Positions 11,852-21,887 are shown, counted from the first letter of the stretch. The stretch is DNA of 64,000 bases from Micromonospora sp. C28SCA-DRY-2 (GCF_030519475.1 NZ_JAUMKD010000001.1:806001-870000); one strand, 5' to 3'. Numbers and translations: made by a program. Notes: generated by a model from the letters alone, not told the origin.

Positions 11852-12445
11852 ATGCCCGGGTGGCTGCTCTGGGCGGCGGCGGTCGTGCTGGCCGTCGCGG
11901 CGGGTTGGGCCTGGGGCGAGCTGCGCCACCGCCGTCGCCGTCCCCCGGCCGGCCGCGGCGACGGCGGTGGCGCCGGCAGGGCGCCCGGCGCGGGCGGGCG
12001 GCGCGGTACGCGGGGTGGGCCGGAGCGGCCCGGCACCCGACCCGGCCGGGGCGCCCCGCCGCGGTCCCCGGGTCGGTCCACCGCGGCACCGCGACCGCGC
12101 GGCGCGGACCGGACGCCCGGCGGCGCGCCCCGGCCGGGCGACATCTGGTGGGCCGACGTGCCCTACGCCGACGGCACCGGCTCGAAGGTGCGGCCCTGCC
12201 TGGTGCTCCGGGTCGACGGGCGATCCGCCGAGGTGCTGAAGATCACCAGCCAGGACAAGAGCGGCCGGGACGACCACGTCCGGATCCCCACCCGGGACTG
12301 GGACCGGGGCGCCGACCACGACAGCTACCTCGACATCGGCGACCCGATCCGGGTGCCGCTGCCGGCCTTCCGGGACCGGGCCGGCACCTGCGACCCCACC
12401 CTCTGGCGCCACCTGCGCACCCTCCCCCACCTCCCCACCCCCTGA
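11852..12445 (+). CDS. Membrane-anchored PemK/MazF-like protein
   Basis: 197 residues. An N-terminal hydrophobic segment (PGWLLWAAAVVLAVAAGWAW) is followed by a ~70-residue Arg/Gly/Pro-rich basic linker, then a MazF/PemK fold from about residue 92: PGDIWWADVPYADGTGSKVRPCLVL, where RPCLVL is the family RP-x-hhh strand. The MazF family contains ribosome-independent mRNA interferases, but no antitoxin-like small gene lies on either side. The membrane anchor and basic linker argue for a housekeeping or surveillance role over a classic toxin; function is inferred. The start at 11852 keeps the hydrophobic segment; the Shine-Dalgarno is weak (GGGGGTAGGG). Confidence 0.75.
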   Translation: MPGWLLWAAAVVLAVAAGWAWGELRHRRRRPPAGRGDGGGAGRAPGAGGRRGTRGGPERPGTRPGRGAPPRSPGRSTAAPRPRGADRTPGGAPRPGDIWWADVPYADGTGSKVRPCLVLRVDGRSAEVLKITSQDKSGRDDHVRIPTRDWDRGADHDSYLDIGDPIRVPLPAFRDRAGTCDPTLWRHLRTLPHLPTP

Positions 12446-12471
12446 CCCCGCCCCGTCGCTCCCGTCAGGGG
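12439..12471. terminator. Convergent terminator between MazF-like and ADP-ribosylglycohydrolase genes
   Basis: CCCCTGAC (12439-12446) and GTCAGGGG (12464-12471) form an 8-bp stem with a 17-nt loop across the two convergent stop codons, 19 bp apart. It could serve both strands. Confidence 0.4.
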
Positions 12472-13469
12472 TGGTGGAGGGCGGTGAGGGCGGTGAGTTG
12501 GTCGGCGTACTCGATGCGGGTGGACCAGTCGGCGGGCCAGGCCGCCATGCCGGCGGCCGCGCCCACGAAGGCGCCGGCCAGGGCGGCGATCGAGTCGGAG
12601 TCGCCGGCAGTGGTGGCGCCCCGGGCCAGCGCGCCGACCGGGTCGTCGGCGTGCCGGATCGCGCAGTACAGCGCGGTGGCCAGCGCCTCCTCGGCCACCC
12701 AGCCCTCGCCGGTGTGCCGGCACGGGTCACCGCCGTCGTCGGGTCGGGCCAGCGCGGCGGCCAGCCGGTCCAGCGCCGAGCGGCACTCGTCCCAGCCCCG
12801 GGCGATGAAGTCCGCCGGGGTCTGGCCGCCCGGCCGCTGCCACAGGTCACCGAGCCAGTCCGCCCGGTAGGTACGGCGCTGCTCCCGGACCCGGTCGGTC
12901 AGCAACCCCGGTAGCTCGGCCAGCGCGGCGCCCTGGCACAGCAGCCGCACCGCGTACGCGGTCAGCTCGCTGGCCGCGAGGCCGGTCGGGTGACCGTGGG
13001 TCAGGCCGGCCTGGAGCTGGGCCAGCCCGGCGAGGGTGTCCAGGTCGACGTCGAGCAGCCCGACCGGGGTGACCCGCATGTTCGCGCCGCAGCCCTTCGA
13101 GCCGGCCACTGTCGCCTCCTGCCAGCGCAGCCCCCGGTCCAGCTCGGCGCAGGCCCGCAGGCAGGTCATGCCCGGGGCCCGGTTGTTGTCGGGGCTGACC
13201 GCCCAGGCCAGGAAGCGCCGCCGCAGCAGCGGCTCGACCGCCTCGGGCGTAAAGGCGGGCGCGTCGTGCAGCGCCCAACCGACCGCCAGCGCCATCTGGG
13301 TGTCGTCGGTGACCAGCACCGGGTCGCCGGCGAGTTCCCGGGGCCCGCCCGGGCCGTAGCGGTCGACGATCTCGGCGACGGTCAGGAACTCGGTCGGCCG
13401 GCCCAGCGCGTCACCGTAGGCGAGGCCGAAGAGCGAGCCGGCGGCCCGGTGGAGCGAGGAGTCGATCAC
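12465..13469 (-). CDS. ADP-ribosylglycohydrolase (DraG/ARH family)
   Basis: 334 residues. The family removes ADP-ribose from modified Arg, Ser or nucleic-acid targets with two Mg ions. The metal-binding blocks are in place: GDALGRPTEF near the start, TDDTQMALAVG, and AGDSDSIAALAGAFVGAA near the end. The GTG at 13469 (IDSSLHRAAGSLFGLAYGDALG) fits the family N-terminus; a CATGAT -10-like box ends 6 nt before it, suggesting a leaderless mRNA. A GTG at 13496 is the alternative. No matching ADP-ribosyltransferase gene is in the window. Confidence 0.88.
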   Translation of the reverse strand: MIDSSLHRAAGSLFGLAYGDALGRPTEFLTVAEIVDRYGPGGPRELAGDPVLVTDDTQMALAVGWALHDAPAFTPEAVEPLLRRRFLAWAVSPDNNRAPGMTCLRACAELDRGLRWQEATVAGSKGCGANMRVTPVGLLDVDLDTLAGLAQLQAGLTHGHPTGLAASELTAYAVRLLCQGAALAELPGLLTDRVREQRRTYRADWLGDLWQRPGGQTPADFIARGWDECRSALDRLAAALARPDDGGDPCRHTGEGWVAEEALATALYCAIRHADDPVGALARGATTAGDSDSIAALAGAFVGAAAGMAAWPADWSTRIEYADQLTALTALHHP

Positions 13470-13536
13470 ACCGCGATCATGCCCGCCCGCCGCCACACCC
13501 GCCGGCCCCGCCCGCCGGCCACGTGCGTGCGCCCGG

Positions 13537-13911
13537 TCAGTCCCAGCAGAGGCAGAACGGGTGGCCGGCAGGGTCGGCGTAGACCCGGAAGCCCTCGCCC
13601 TCGCCCGGCAGCCGCCGCGCGCCCAGCGCGAGCGCCGCCTTCTCGGCGGCCTCGATGTCGTCGACCGTGACGTCGAGGTGGAACTGCTGGGGCCGCTCCG
13701 GATCCGGCCAGGCCGGCGCGCGCAGGTTGAGCGCCTTCTGGAACGCCAGCCGCGGCTGGTGCCCGGGCCGCCCGCCGAGCACCACCCAGTCGTCGTCGGA
13801 GTCGCTCTCGATCAGCGGCAGGCCGAGCAACTCGGAGTAGAAGCCGGCCAGGGCCCGCGGGTCGGGGCAGTCGATCACCGTGGAGCGCAGCTGTCCAATC
13901 ATGCCCGTCAT
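13537..13911 (-). CDS. VOC-family (glyoxalase-like) protein
   Basis: 124 residues with two beta-alpha-beta-beta-beta repeats: IDCPDPRALAGFYSELLGLPL in the first and DIEAAEKAALALGARRL then VYADPAGHPFCLCW in the second. VOC proteins include metal-dependent lyases, dioxygenases and antibiotic-binding proteins; nothing here points to one substrate. The family His/Glu metal ligands are only partly apparent. The ATG at 13911 has GGGCAGG before it; an ATG three codons later is possible. It is 28 bp from the MetE-like gene on the same strand. Confidence 0.85.
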   Translation of the reverse strand: MTGMIGQLRSTVIDCPDPRALAGFYSELLGLPLIESDSDDDWVVLGGRPGHQPRLAFQKALNLRAPAWPDPERPQQFHLDVTVDDIEAAEKAALALGARRLPGEGEGFRVYADPAGHPFCLCWD

Positions 13912-13938
13912 CCTGCCCAGCCGGTACGACGGAAAACG

Positions 13939-14943
13939 TCAGTCCTCGGCGAGCCGCCGGCCCGCGTCCCGGCAGGCGGTCAGCACCTCGCGGGCGTACC
14001 GCGGCGGGGCGCCGGCGAGCCCGCAGGCCGGGGTGACCACCACCTGCTCGGCCAGCCGGCGGCGCGGGAAGCCGAGGCGGTCCCAGAGCTGGCGTACCCG
14101 GTCGGCCACCTCGGCCGAGGTGGGTGCCCGGCCGGTCGACGGCGGCCGGGTGGGCGCGGCGCCGGCCAGCAGGCCGAGCCCGGCGTCGATCGCCTCGCCG
14201 AGCGGGTCGAGGTCGGTGACCAGGCTCAGGTCGAGCGCCACCGCGACGGCCCCGGCCGAGCGGATCAGCTCCAGCGGCACGTCGGGGGCGCAGCAGTGCA
14301 CCAGGGTCGGCACGCCGGCCGCCTCCACCACCGTGCGCAGCAGGGCAGCGGCGTCGCCGGACTCCACCGCCCGGTGGGTGGCGAAGCCGCTCTCCGTGGG
14401 CACCCGCCCGGCCAGGACGGCCGGCAGCGACGGCTCGTCCAGTTGGAGCAGCACCGCGGCGCGCGGCAGCCGCCGGGTGACCGCGGCGACGTGCTCGCGG
14501 ATCCCCTCCGCGAGCGACCCGGCGAGGTCACGCACCGCGCCGGGGTCGCCCAGCATCCGGCCGCCGATCGGCAGCTCCAGCGCGGCGGCCAGGGTGAACG
14601 GCCCGCCGGCCTGCACCTTGACCGGCCCGGCGTACCCCTCGGCCTGCTCGGCGAGCTGGTCCAGGTCGCGTTCCATCAGGTCGCGGGCCCGGCGCAGGTC
14701 CCGGCCGGGGCGCGGGGCGATCCGCCACCGGGCGGCGTAGAGCTCCACCGGCAGCTCGACCAGCAACCCGGCCGTCCGGCCGATCAGGTCGGCGCCGGGG
14801 CCGCGCGCCGGCAGCTCCGGGAGGTGCGGCAACGCGGGCAGCTCACCGAGGACGATCCGCTGCGCCTCGGCGATGTCGGTGCCGGGCAGCGAGCCGATGC
14901 CGGTCGCCGCGCCGGGCGGCCACGGCCATGCCTGGTCTGTCAC
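13939..14943 (-). CDS. Cobalamin-independent methionine synthase-like protein (MetE C-terminal type)
   Basis: 334 residues, the size of a single MetE C-terminal barrel; the N-terminal half of true MetE is absent. The zinc ligands are visible as VHCCAPDVP (His and Cys) and TPACGLAG (the distal Cys), and the start TGIGSLPG is typical. Such short actinobacterial proteins are annotated as methionine synthases but the methyl donor is not established. The GTG at 14943 begins 6 nt after a TAGTCT -10 box (14950-14955, minus strand), so the transcript is probably leaderless. It lies between ligA and mnmA as in related genomes. Confidence 0.85.
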   Translation of the reverse strand: MTDQAWPWPPGAATGIGSLPGTDIAEAQRIVLGELPALPHLPELPARGPGADLIGRTAGLLVELPVELYAARWRIAPRPGRDLRRARDLMERDLDQLAEQAEGYAGPVKVQAGGPFTLAAALELPIGGRMLGDPGAVRDLAGSLAEGIREHVAAVTRRLPRAAVLLQLDEPSLPAVLAGRVPTESGFATHRAVESGDAAALLRTVVEAAGVPTLVHCCAPDVPLELIRSAGAVAVALDLSLVTDLDPLGEAIDAGLGLLAGAAPTRPPSTGRAPTSAEVADRVRQLWDRLGFPRRRLAEQVVVTPACGLAGAPPRYAREVLTACRDAGRRLAED

Positions 14944-14949
14944 GGCCGA

Positions 14950-14955
14950 AGACTA
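14950..14955 (-). promoter_or_regulatory. Leaderless -10 box (TAGTCT) of the MetE-like gene
   Basis: TAGTCT on the minus strand ends 6 nt before the GTG at 14943, placing the expected +1 at the start codon. No convincing -35 was seen. Confidence 0.5.
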
Positions 14956-15052
14956 TCCGGTACGCGGACCCCGGCACGCCACCGCCGGCCACCCGGCCGA
15001 TCCGGCGCGACCTCCGGCGGGAGCCGCCGGGGCGACGGGCCCGACGGCGTGG

Positions 15053-16126
15053 TCAGCCGGCGATGGTGGCGGAGCCGAGCACCACGTCACCGGCCGGGTC
15101 CGGCCGGTAGGCCACCACGGCCTGCCCGGCGGCCACGCCCCGGACCGGCCGGCGCAGCTCGGCCCGGAACGTGTCGCCGTCGAGCGTCACGGTGGCGGGC
15201 ACCACGTCGCCGTGCGCCCGCAGCTGCACCTCGCACTCCACCGGCGCCTCCGGCCGTGGGCCGCCGGTCCACACCGGACGCTCGGCGCGCACCCGGGCGA
15301 CCTCCAGCGCCTCGGCCGGGCCGACGGTCACCGTGTTGGTCTTCGGGGTGATGGAGAGCACGTAGCGCGGCCGGCCGTCCGGGGCCGGCCGGTCCAGGTG
15401 CAGCCCCCGCCGCTGGCCGACCGTGTACGCGTACGCGCCGGTGTGGCTGCCGACCACCGCGCCGGTGCTCGCGTCGACCACGTCGCCCGGGGCCTCGCCG
15501 AGCCGCTGGGCGAGGAAGCCGCGGGTGTCGCCGTCGGCGATGAAGCAGATGTCGTGCGAGTCCGGCTTGTCGGCCACCGCCAGGCCGCGCCGGGCGGCCT
15601 CCTCGCGGACCTGCGCCTTGGTCGAGTCGCCGAGCGGGAAGATCGACCGGTCCAGCTGCTCGCGGGTGAGCACCGCGAGCACGTACGACTGGTCCTTCGC
15701 CGCGTCGACGCTGCGGCGCAGCAGGCCGTCCGCGCCGAGCCGGGCGTGGTGGCCGGTGACCACCGCGTCGAAGCCCAGGGCCACGGCGCGGTCCAGCACC
15801 GCCGCAAACTTGATCTTCTCGTTGCAGCGCAGGCAGGGGTTCGGGGTACGGCCGGCCGCGTACTCGGCGACGAAGTCGTCCACCACGTCCTCGTGGAACC
15901 GGTCGGCCATGTCCCAGACGTAGAACGGGATGCCGATCACGTCGGCGGCCCGCCGGGCGTCCCGGGAGTCCTCCAGCGTGCAGCAGCCGCGCGCCCCGGT
16001 GCGATAGGTCTGCGGGTTCCGGGCGAGCGCCAGGTGCACGCCGGTCACGTCGTGCCCCGCCTCCACGGCACGCGCCGCCGCGACCGCCGAGTCGACCCCG
16101 CCGGACATCGCCGCCAACACCCTCAC
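15053..16126 (-). CDS. mnmA: tRNA 2-thiouridine(34) synthase
   Basis: 357 residues. It thiolates U34 of tRNA-Lys, -Glu and -Gln using ATP and a persulfide sulfur relay. The PP-loop [11 protein letters not shown] opens the protein; the catalytic Cys pair is seen as [12 protein letters not shown] and, later, [16 protein letters not shown] separate [10 protein letters not shown] motif lies near residue 47. The GTG at 16126 has GAAGGGG upstream. The gene follows the cysteine desulfurase on the same strand, the likely sulfur donor, with 167 bp between them holding a long palindrome. Confidence 0.96.
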   Translation of the reverse strand: MRVLAAMSGGVDSAVAAARAVEAGHDVTGVHLALARNPQTYRTGARGCCTLEDSRDARRAADVIGIPFYVWDMADRFHEDVVDDFVAEYAAGRTPNPCLRCNEKIKFAAVLDRAVALGFDAVVTGHHARLGADGLLRRSVDAAKDQSYVLAVLTREQLDRSIFPLGDSTKAQVREEAARRGLAVADKPDSHDICFIADGDTRGFLAQRLGEAPGDVVDASTGAVVGSHTGAYAYTVGQRRGLHLDRPAPDGRPRYVLSITPKTNTVTVGPAEALEVARVRAERPVWTGGPRPEAPVECEVQLRAHGDVVPATVTLDGDTFRAELRRPVRGVAAGQAVVAYRPDPAGDVVLGSATIAG

Positions 16127-16200
16127 CGGCCCACCCCTTCACCCCACCGAGCCTTCCCATGCCCTCGCCCACCCCCCCGCCCCCGCCTCTCTCCCCCCGC

Positions 16201-16278
16201 CCCGCGATCTTGCACTTCGCGCCCCGGACAAAGGTATTGATGCCGCGGATCGAGGGACCGAAAGCGCAAGATCGCGGG
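16201..16278. repeat. Long imperfect palindrome between cysteine desulfurase and mnmA
   Basis: CCCGCGATCTTGCACTT (16201-16217) pairs with AAGCGCAAGATCGCGGG (16262-16278), 16 of 17 positions matching, around a ~44-nt centre. It sits downstream of the desulfurase gene and could act as a terminator or be a copy of a dispersed REP/MITE-like element; I recall similar GCGATCTTGCA motifs from Micromonospora genomes. Confidence 0.75.
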
Positions 16279-16293
16279 GATGGGAGGGGCGGG

Positions 16294-17469
16294 TCAGCGG
16301 GGGGTGCGGAGGGCGGCGGCGCGGCGGGCGCGGTCGACGGCGGCGGGGAGGGCGGCGATAAGGGCGTCGACGTCCGCGGGGGTGCTGGTGTGGCCGAGGG
16401 TGAAGCGCAGCGAGGAGCGCGCGCGGTCGTCGTCGGCGCCCATGGCGAGCAGCACGTGCGAGGGCTGGGCCACCCCGGCCGAACAGGCCGACCCGGTCGA
16501 GCAGGCGATGCCCTGGGCGTCCAGCAGGAGCAGCAGGGCGTCGCCCTCGCAGCCCGGGAAGGAGAAGTGCGCGTTGCCGGGCAGCCGGTCGAGCGGATCG
16601 CCGTTGAAGATCACCTCTGGCACCGCCTGCCGGACCCGCTCGACCAGGTCGTCGCGGAGAGCGGCCACCCGGGCCGCGTACTCCTGCTGGCCCTTCACCG
16701 CCGCCTCCACGGCGACCGCGAAGGCCACGATGCCGGCGGTGTCCAGGGTGCCGGAGCGCACGTCCCGCTCCTGGCCGCCGCCGTGCAGCAGCGGGGTGGC
16801 GGCCACGTCCCGGGCGAGCAGCAGGGCGCCCACCCCGGCCGGCCCGCCGAGCTTGTGCCCGGTGACGGTCAGCGCGGCGACCCCGCTGGCGGAGAAGTCG
16901 ACCGGCACCTGACCGACGGCCTGGATCGCGTCGGTGTGGAACGGCACCCCGTACTCGGCGGCGACCGCGGCCAGCTCGCTGACCGGTTGCACCGTGCCGA
17001 CCTCGTTGTTCGCCCACATGGCGGTGACCACGGCCGCCCGGTCGCCGTGCTCGGCCAGTTCGGCCCGGAGCGCGTCGGGAGTGAGCCGGCCGGCCGCGTC
17101 GACCGGCAGCCAACCCACCTCGGCGCCCTCGTGCCCGGCGAGCCAGTCCACCGCGTCGAGCACCGCGTGGTGCTCGACGGCGCTGGAGACCACCCGGCCG
17201 CGCCGCGCGTCGGCGGCCCGGCGGGCCCAGAAGATGCCCTTGACCGCCAGGTTGTCGCTCTCCGTGCCGCCACCCGTGAAGATCACCTCGGACGGCCGGG
17301 CGCCGAGTGCGGCGGCCACCCGCTCGCGCGACTCCTCCACCCGACGGCGGGCACGACGCCCCGCCGCGTGCAGGGAGGACGCGTTGCCGACCTCGCGGGC
17401 GGTGGTGACGTACGCCTCCAGTGCCTCGTCGAGCATCGGCGTGGTGGCGGCGTGATCCAGGTAAGCCAT
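16294..17469 (-). CDS. Cysteine desulfurase (NifS/IscS-type)
   Basis: 391 residues, PLP-dependent. It removes sulfur from cysteine as an enzyme-bound persulfide for thiolation or Fe-S assembly. The PLP Lys is in [16 protein letters not shown], the aldimine-contact His in [10 protein letters not shown], and the catalytic Cys loop is [12 protein letters not shown] near residue 325. Its position next to mnmA suggests it feeds tRNA thiolation. The ATG at 17469 gives the usual [12 protein letters not shown]; a GTG one codon earlier (17472) lies 5 nt after a TAGGCT box (17478-17483), so a nearly leaderless start is likely. Confidence 0.95.
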   Translation of the reverse strand: MAYLDHAATTPMLDEALEAYVTTAREVGNASSLHAAGRRARRRVEESRERVAAALGARPSEVIFTGGGTESDNLAVKGIFWARRAADARRGRVVSSAVEHHAVLDAVDWLAGHEGAEVGWLPVDAAGRLTPDALRAELAEHGDRAAVVTAMWANNEVGTVQPVSELAAVAAEYGVPFHTDAIQAVGQVPVDFSASGVAALTVTGHKLGGPAGVGALLLARDVAATPLLHGGGQERDVRSGTLDTAGIVAFAVAVEAAVKGQQEYAARVAALRDDLVERVRQAVPEVIFNGDPLDRLPGNAHFSFPGCEGDALLLLLDAQGIACSTGSACSAGVAQPSHVLLAMGADDDRARSSLRFTLGHTSTPADVDALIAALPAAVDRARRAAALRTPR

Positions 17470-17549
17470 CACGACTCAGCCTACGACCGCCGACGGATCG
17501 GCCGAACGCCGGAGGCCGGGCGGGCCGGGGCGCGGTCACCCCCTCCCCC

Positions 17550-17996
17550 GCACCCCGGCTCGCCGCGCCGCCGGCACCCGGCGATCACTCGGGCACGGCT
17601 CGGCGCCGTCGGCGCGCTCGCGGCGCTCGGTCCGGCCGAGCCGGCGTCCGACCCGACCCCGCGGCGGGCGGTGCTGGCCAGCGCCGCACTGACGGCGTAC
17701 GGCTCGACGCCGCCGGACGCCAACGGCGAGGCCCGGGTGTTCGACAACCGGCGGCTGCACCTGCACGTGGCGAATCTCCCGGCGGTCCCGGGGTACTACG
17801 AGGTTGGCTCATCAACCCACGGACCATGGAGATGTTCTCGGTCGGTGTGCTCGGTGACGCGGCGGACGAGCTACTCCCGTTGCCACCGAACGTCGACCTT
17901 CAGGCATACTCGGTTGTCGACGTTTCCGCCGAGCGGTTCGACAACAACACCGCCCACTCCGGCGAGAGCCTGTTGAGGGGCACCCTGACGGGCTGA
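17550..17996 (+). pseudogene. Remnant of RskA-type anti-sigma factor (C-terminal domain, frameshifted)
   Basis: Plus-strand frame 1 encodes ...DANGEARVFDNRRLHLHVANL and PAVPGYYEV up to 17804; the next frame continues WLINPRTMEMFSVGVLG ... VVDVSAERFDNN and HSGESLLRGTLTG to a TGA at 17994-17996. Together they give the extracytoplasmic domain of RskA-like anti-sigma-K factors, with a one-base deletion at about 17804 (GAG GT- TGG where GAG GTN TGG is expected). No transmembrane segment, cytoplasmic zinc-binding domain or partner sigma gene precedes it, so this is a decayed fragment rather than a simple sequencing slip. Confidence 0.75.
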
Positions 17997-18058
17997 TCGG
18001 CGGGCCGGCTCAGCTCCCCGGCCCGCCGATCAGCTCCCCACCGCCGGTCCCGGTCGGC

Positions 18059-20767
18059 TCAACCCAACCGGCGGCCGAACCAGCCGAACCGCTTGTCGAG
18101 CGCCACGACGGCGGAGACCAGCGCGGCGATGCCGGCGATGCGCAGCCACGCCGTCCCGCTGATCGGGGCCGTCCGGAACAGGTCGTTGAGCACCGGCAGG
18201 TAGGTCAGGGCCAGCTGGGCGAGGGCCTGCACCAGCACCCCGGCGATCAGCCAACGGTTGCTGAACAGGCCCAGCCGCCACGGCGAGCGGGTCAGCGACC
18301 GGCAGCTGAACAGGTAGCAGGCCATCACGACGACGAACAGGTTCACCGCCGCGGTGCGCGCCTGCGCCAGCTCCGACCCGGCGTTCAACTCCCACTCGAA
18401 CAGCCCCCAGGCGCCGACCACCAGCAGCGCGGAGACCAGCAGGACGCGGGCCACCAGCGCGGCGGTCAGCAGCGGCTGGCCGGGGTCGCGCGGCGGCCGG
18501 TCCATGATCCCCGGTTCCTTCGGCTCGAAGGCGAGCGTCAGGCCGAGCGCCACGGCGGTGGTCATGTTGATCCACAGGATCTGGCTGGGCAGGATCGGCA
18601 GCGCCGTGCCGAGCACGATGGCGACCAGGATGACCATGCCCTCGGCGGCGTTGGTGGGCAGCGTCCAGGTGATGAACTTGGTCAGGTTGGCGAAGACGCC
18701 GCGCCCCTCCTCGACCGCCGACTCGATGGTGGCGAAGTCGTCGTCGGTGAGCACGATGTCGGCGGCCTCCTTGGCCACCTCGGTGCCGCTGCGTCCCATC
18801 GCCACCCCGATGTTGGCCTGCCGCAACGCCGGGGCGTCGTTGACCCCGTCGCCGGTCATCGCCACCACCTGGCCCTCGGCCTGCAACGCCTCCACCAGCC
18901 GCAGCTTCTGTTCCGGCGAGACCCGGGCGAAGACCGACGCCCGCCGTACCGCGGCCGGCAGCTCGGCCGCGGGCAGCGTGGCCAGGTCCGTCCCGGTGAC
19001 CACGTCACCCGGGCCGGGCGCGCCCGGGAGCAGGCCGAGCCGCCCGGCGATGGCGGTCGCGGTGGCCCCATGGTCCCCGGTGATCATCTTCACCGCGATG
19101 CCCGCCCGGTGGCACGACCGTACGGCGGCCGCCGCGGCGGCCCGGGGCGGGTCGAGCATCGCGTGCAGCCCGGTGAAGACCAGCGTGCCGGGCAGCTCCC
19201 GCTCCACCAGCCCGTCGTCCGGGCCGACCGGGCGCATCGCGGTGGCCAGCACCCGCAGCCCGTCGGCGGCCAGTTCGTGCGCGGCGGCCAGCACGGCCTC
19301 GGCGTCCAGCGGGCCGGTCGAGCCGTCGTCGCGCAGCGCCGCGGTGGACCACTCGACCACCCGCTCGACCGCCCCCTTGACCAGCACCACCCGGCCGCCC
19401 TCGCGCCGGTCGTGCAGGGTGGCCATGTACTGCCGTTCGGAGGTGAACGGGACGCTGCCCAGCCGGGGCAGCTCCTCGGCGACCCGGTGCGGGGTCAGCC
19501 CCACCTTGGCGCCCACCACCAGCATGGCCCCCTCGGTGGGGTCGCCGGACACGGTCCAGCGGCCGTCCTGCTCGTCCAGCCGGGCGTCGTTGCACGCCAC
19601 GCCGGCCAGCAGCGACCAGTGCAGCGCCCCCTCCCCGGTCGGGGCCGGGCCGCCGTCGGCGTCCAGGATCTCGCCGGTCGGGGTGTAGCCGGCGCCGGTG
19701 ACCCGGAAGCGGCCCCGCGACGTACGGAGCAGCTGGACGGTCATCTGGTTCTCGGTCAGTGTGCCGGTCTTGTCGGTACAGATCACGGTCGTGCTGCCCA
19801 GCGTCTCCACGGCCGGCAGGCGTCGGATCACCGCCCGCCGGCGGGCCATCCGGGACACCCCGATGGCCAGGGTGATGGTCACCGCGGCGGGTAGCCCCTC
19901 CGGGATCGCGCCCACGGCCAGCGCGACAGCGGCGGTGAAGGTCTGCCCGGCGTCCTGGCCGCGCAGCAGGCCGATCCCGAAGGTCACCGCGGCCAGCACC
20001 AGGATCGCCACGGTGAGCAGCCGGCTGAACCGGGCCAGCTGCACGGTCAGCGGGGTGTCCAGCACCCGGGCGCCGCCGACCAGCCGGTGGATCCGGCCCA
20101 GTTCGGTCTCCGCGCCGATGGCCACCACGACGCCGGCCGCCGACCCGCCGGTGAGCAGGGTGCCGGAGTAGAGCAGGTTGCGGCGGTCGGCCACCGGCGT
20201 CTCGGCCGGTACGACCAGCTCGTCCTTGCGGACCGGCAGCGACTCGCCGGTCAGCGCCGACTCGTCCGCCCGCAACTCGGCGGCGTGCACCAGCCGCAGG
20301 TCGGCGGGGACCTTCTCACCGGCCTCCAGGAGCACCAGGTCACCGGGGACGACCTCGGTGGAGGGCACCCGCCGCTGCCGCCCGCCGCGCACCACCCGCG
20401 CCTCGGTACGCACCATCGCCCGCAACGCGTCGAGGGCCGCCTCGGCCCGGGACTCCTGGAGGAAGCCGACCACCGCGTTGACCACCACCACCCCGAAGAT
20501 CACCGCGGAGTCGACGTACTCGCCGAGCAGCAGGGTGACCGCGCCGGCGGCGAGCAGCACGTAGATGAGGGGGTTGTGGAACTGCCGCAGCAGCCGCCGG
20601 AAGACCCCGCCCTGGGTGGCCCGGGGCAGCAGGTTCGGCCCGAACCGCCGGAGCCGGTCGGCCGCCTCCGCCTCGGTCAGCCCGTGTTCGACGTCCGTCT
20701 GGAGCAGCAGCACGACCTCGTGCGCGGCCAGGGCGTGGTGGTCCCCCTCGGGCCTGGCGGCCGGCAT
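18059..20767 (-). CDS. P-type cation-translocating ATPase (type II, Ca2+-pump-like)
   Basis: 902 residues. Order: N-terminal cation-ATPase domain ([20 protein letters not shown]), actuator with [10 protein letters not shown]4 motif PEGLPAAVT (typical of P2-type Ca2+ or Na+ pumps), phosphorylation site [12 protein letters not shown] with Asp332, the [12 protein letters not shown] hinge, then six C-terminal membrane helices. Ion specificity cannot be fixed from PEGL alone. An AAGGAGCGCGAC site precedes the ATG. It stands alone between the anti-sigma remnant and etfA, an insertion relative to the etf-desulfurase order I recall elsewhere. Confidence 0.94.
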   Translation of the reverse strand: MPAARPEGDHHALAAHEVVLLLQTDVEHGLTEAEAADRLRRFGPNLLPRATQGGVFRRLLRQFHNPLIYVLLAAGAVTLLLGEYVDSAVIFGVVVVNAVVGFLQESRAEAALDALRAMVRTEARVVRGGRQRRVPSTEVVPGDLVLLEAGEKVPADLRLVHAAELRADESALTGESLPVRKDELVVPAETPVADRRNLLYSGTLLTGGSAAGVVVAIGAETELGRIHRLVGGARVLDTPLTVQLARFSRLLTVAILVLAAVTFGIGLLRGQDAGQTFTAAVALAVGAIPEGLPAAVTITLAIGVSRMARRRAVIRRLPAVETLGSTTVICTDKTGTLTENQMTVQLLRTSRGRFRVTGAGYTPTGEILDADGGPAPTGEGALHWSLLAGVACNDARLDEQDGRWTVSGDPTEGAMLVVGAKVGLTPHRVAEELPRLGSVPFTSERQYMATLHDRREGGRVVLVKGAVERVVEWSTAALRDDGSTGPLDAEAVLAAAHELAADGLRVLATAMRPVGPDDGLVERELPGTLVFTGLHAMLDPPRAAAAAAVRSCHRAGIAVKMITGDHGATATAIAGRLGLLPGAPGPGDVVTGTDLATLPAAELPAAVRRASVFARVSPEQKLRLVEALQAEGQVVAMTGDGVNDAPALRQANIGVAMGRSGTEVAKEAADIVLTDDDFATIESAVEEGRGVFANLTKFITWTLPTNAAEGMVILVAIVLGTALPILPSQILWINMTTAVALGLTLAFEPKEPGIMDRPPRDPGQPLLTAALVARVLLVSALLVVGAWGLFEWELNAGSELAQARTAAVNLFVVVMACYLFSCRSLTRSPWRLGLFSNRWLIAGVLVQALAQLALTYLPVLNDLFRTAPISGTAWLRIAGIAALVSAVVALDKRFGWFGRRLG

Positions 20768-20863
20768 GTCGCGCTCCTTCGTCCGATCGGCGGGCGGGGG
20801 TGCGCGGGGGTGCTCCCCCGATGGTCCCAGCTCCGGGCGCGTCGCGGGCGGTTCCCGGAAACG

Positions 20864-20900
20864 GGAAGGGCCGGGACCGCGCCGCGGTCCCGGCCCTTCC
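20864..20900 (-). terminator. Strong hairpin after etfA
   Basis: Perfect 17-bp arms GGAAGGGCCGGGACCGC (20864-20880) and its complement (20884-20900) with a 3-nt loop lie 16 bp past the etfA stop. It would end the etfBA transcript before the ATPase gene. Confidence 0.75.
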
Positions 20901-20916
20901 TCGAACGAGCGTCAGC

Positions 20917-21876
20917 TCACTTGCGCTTGCGGATCTCCTCCGCGGCCTGCGGGACCACCTTGAACAGGTCGCCCACCACGCCGAAGTCGGCCAGCTCGAA
21001 GATCGGCGCCTCGGCGTCCTTGTTCACCGCGACGATGGTCTTCGAGGTCTGCATGCCGGCCCGGTGCTGGATCGCGCCGGAGATGCCCAGCGCGATGTAG
21101 AGCTGCGGGGAGACCGTCTTGCCGGTCTGGCCCACCTGGAACTGGTGCGGGTAGAAGCCGGAGTCCACCGCCGCCCGGGACGCGCCGACCGCGCCGCCGA
21201 GCAGGTCGGCCAGCTCCTCGACCAGCTTGAAGTTGTCGGCGTTGCCGACGCCACGGCCGCCGGAGACGACCACCGACGCCTCGGTCAGCTCGGGACGCGA
21301 GCCCTTCTGCTCGGCGACCCGGTCCACCACCTTGGCCAGCTTGTCGGTGTCGGTCACGGTGACGGTGAGCTGCTCGACCGCCGGGGTGGCGGCGGCCGGC
21401 ACCGGGTTCACCGAGTTCGGCCGGAGGGTGACCAGCGGCAGGCCGCGGGTGACCTTGGACTTCACGATGGTGGAGCCGGCGAACGCCACCTGGGTGGCGG
21501 TGCCGTCGGCGTCCAGCGCGACCACGTCGGTCAGGATGCCGTTGTCCAGCTTGACCGCCAGCCGGGCGGCGATCTCCTTGCCCTCCTGGGAGGAGGCGAG
21601 CAGCACGGCCGCGGGCTCGACCCGCTTGACCAGCTCGGCCAGCACGGTGGCCTTGGGCGCCACCAGGTAGCCGTCGATCTCCTCGCTCTCCGCGGCGTAG
21701 ATCTTCTCCGCGCCGTACTCGCCCAGCTTGGCGCTGAGCGCCTCGGCCGCGCCGGCGCCGCCGAGCACCACCGCGCTGGGCGTGCCCAGCTCGCGGGCGA
21801 GGGTGAGCATCTCCAGGGTGACCTTCTTGACGCCGAATTCCCGGGTGGCTTCGACGACGACGAGAACCTCAGACAT
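20917..21876 (-). CDS. etfA: Electron transfer flavoprotein alpha subunit
   Basis: 319 residues. With EtfB it carries electrons from acyl-CoA and related dehydrogenases to the quinone pool. The C-terminal FAD domain shows [35 protein letters not shown] and [19 protein letters not shown], all canonical. The ATG at 21876 ([10 protein letters not shown]) is chosen over an in-frame ATG 15 bp upstream because the family begins here. It starts 11 bp after the etfB stop and is followed by a strong hairpin. Confidence 0.97.
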   Translation of the reverse strand: MSEVLVVVEATREFGVKKVTLEMLTLARELGTPSAVVLGGAGAAEALSAKLGEYGAEKIYAAESEEIDGYLVAPKATVLAELVKRVEPAAVLLASSQEGKEIAARLAVKLDNGILTDVVALDADGTATQVAFAGSTIVKSKVTRGLPLVTLRPNSVNPVPAAATPAVEQLTVTVTDTDKLAKVVDRVAEQKGSRPELTEASVVVSGGRGVGNADNFKLVEELADLLGGAVGASRAAVDSGFYPHQFQVGQTGKTVSPQLYIALGISGAIQHRAGMQTSKTIVAVNKDAEAPIFELADFGVVGDLFKVVPQAAEEIRKRK

Positions 21877-21887
21877 GTCCGGACCCC

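Noticed and set aside
11852..13469. MazF-like gene and ADP-ribosylglycohydrolase as a toxin/antitoxin pair
   Set aside because: The genes are convergent, have separate promoters, and the hydrolase family is not known to counter MazF.
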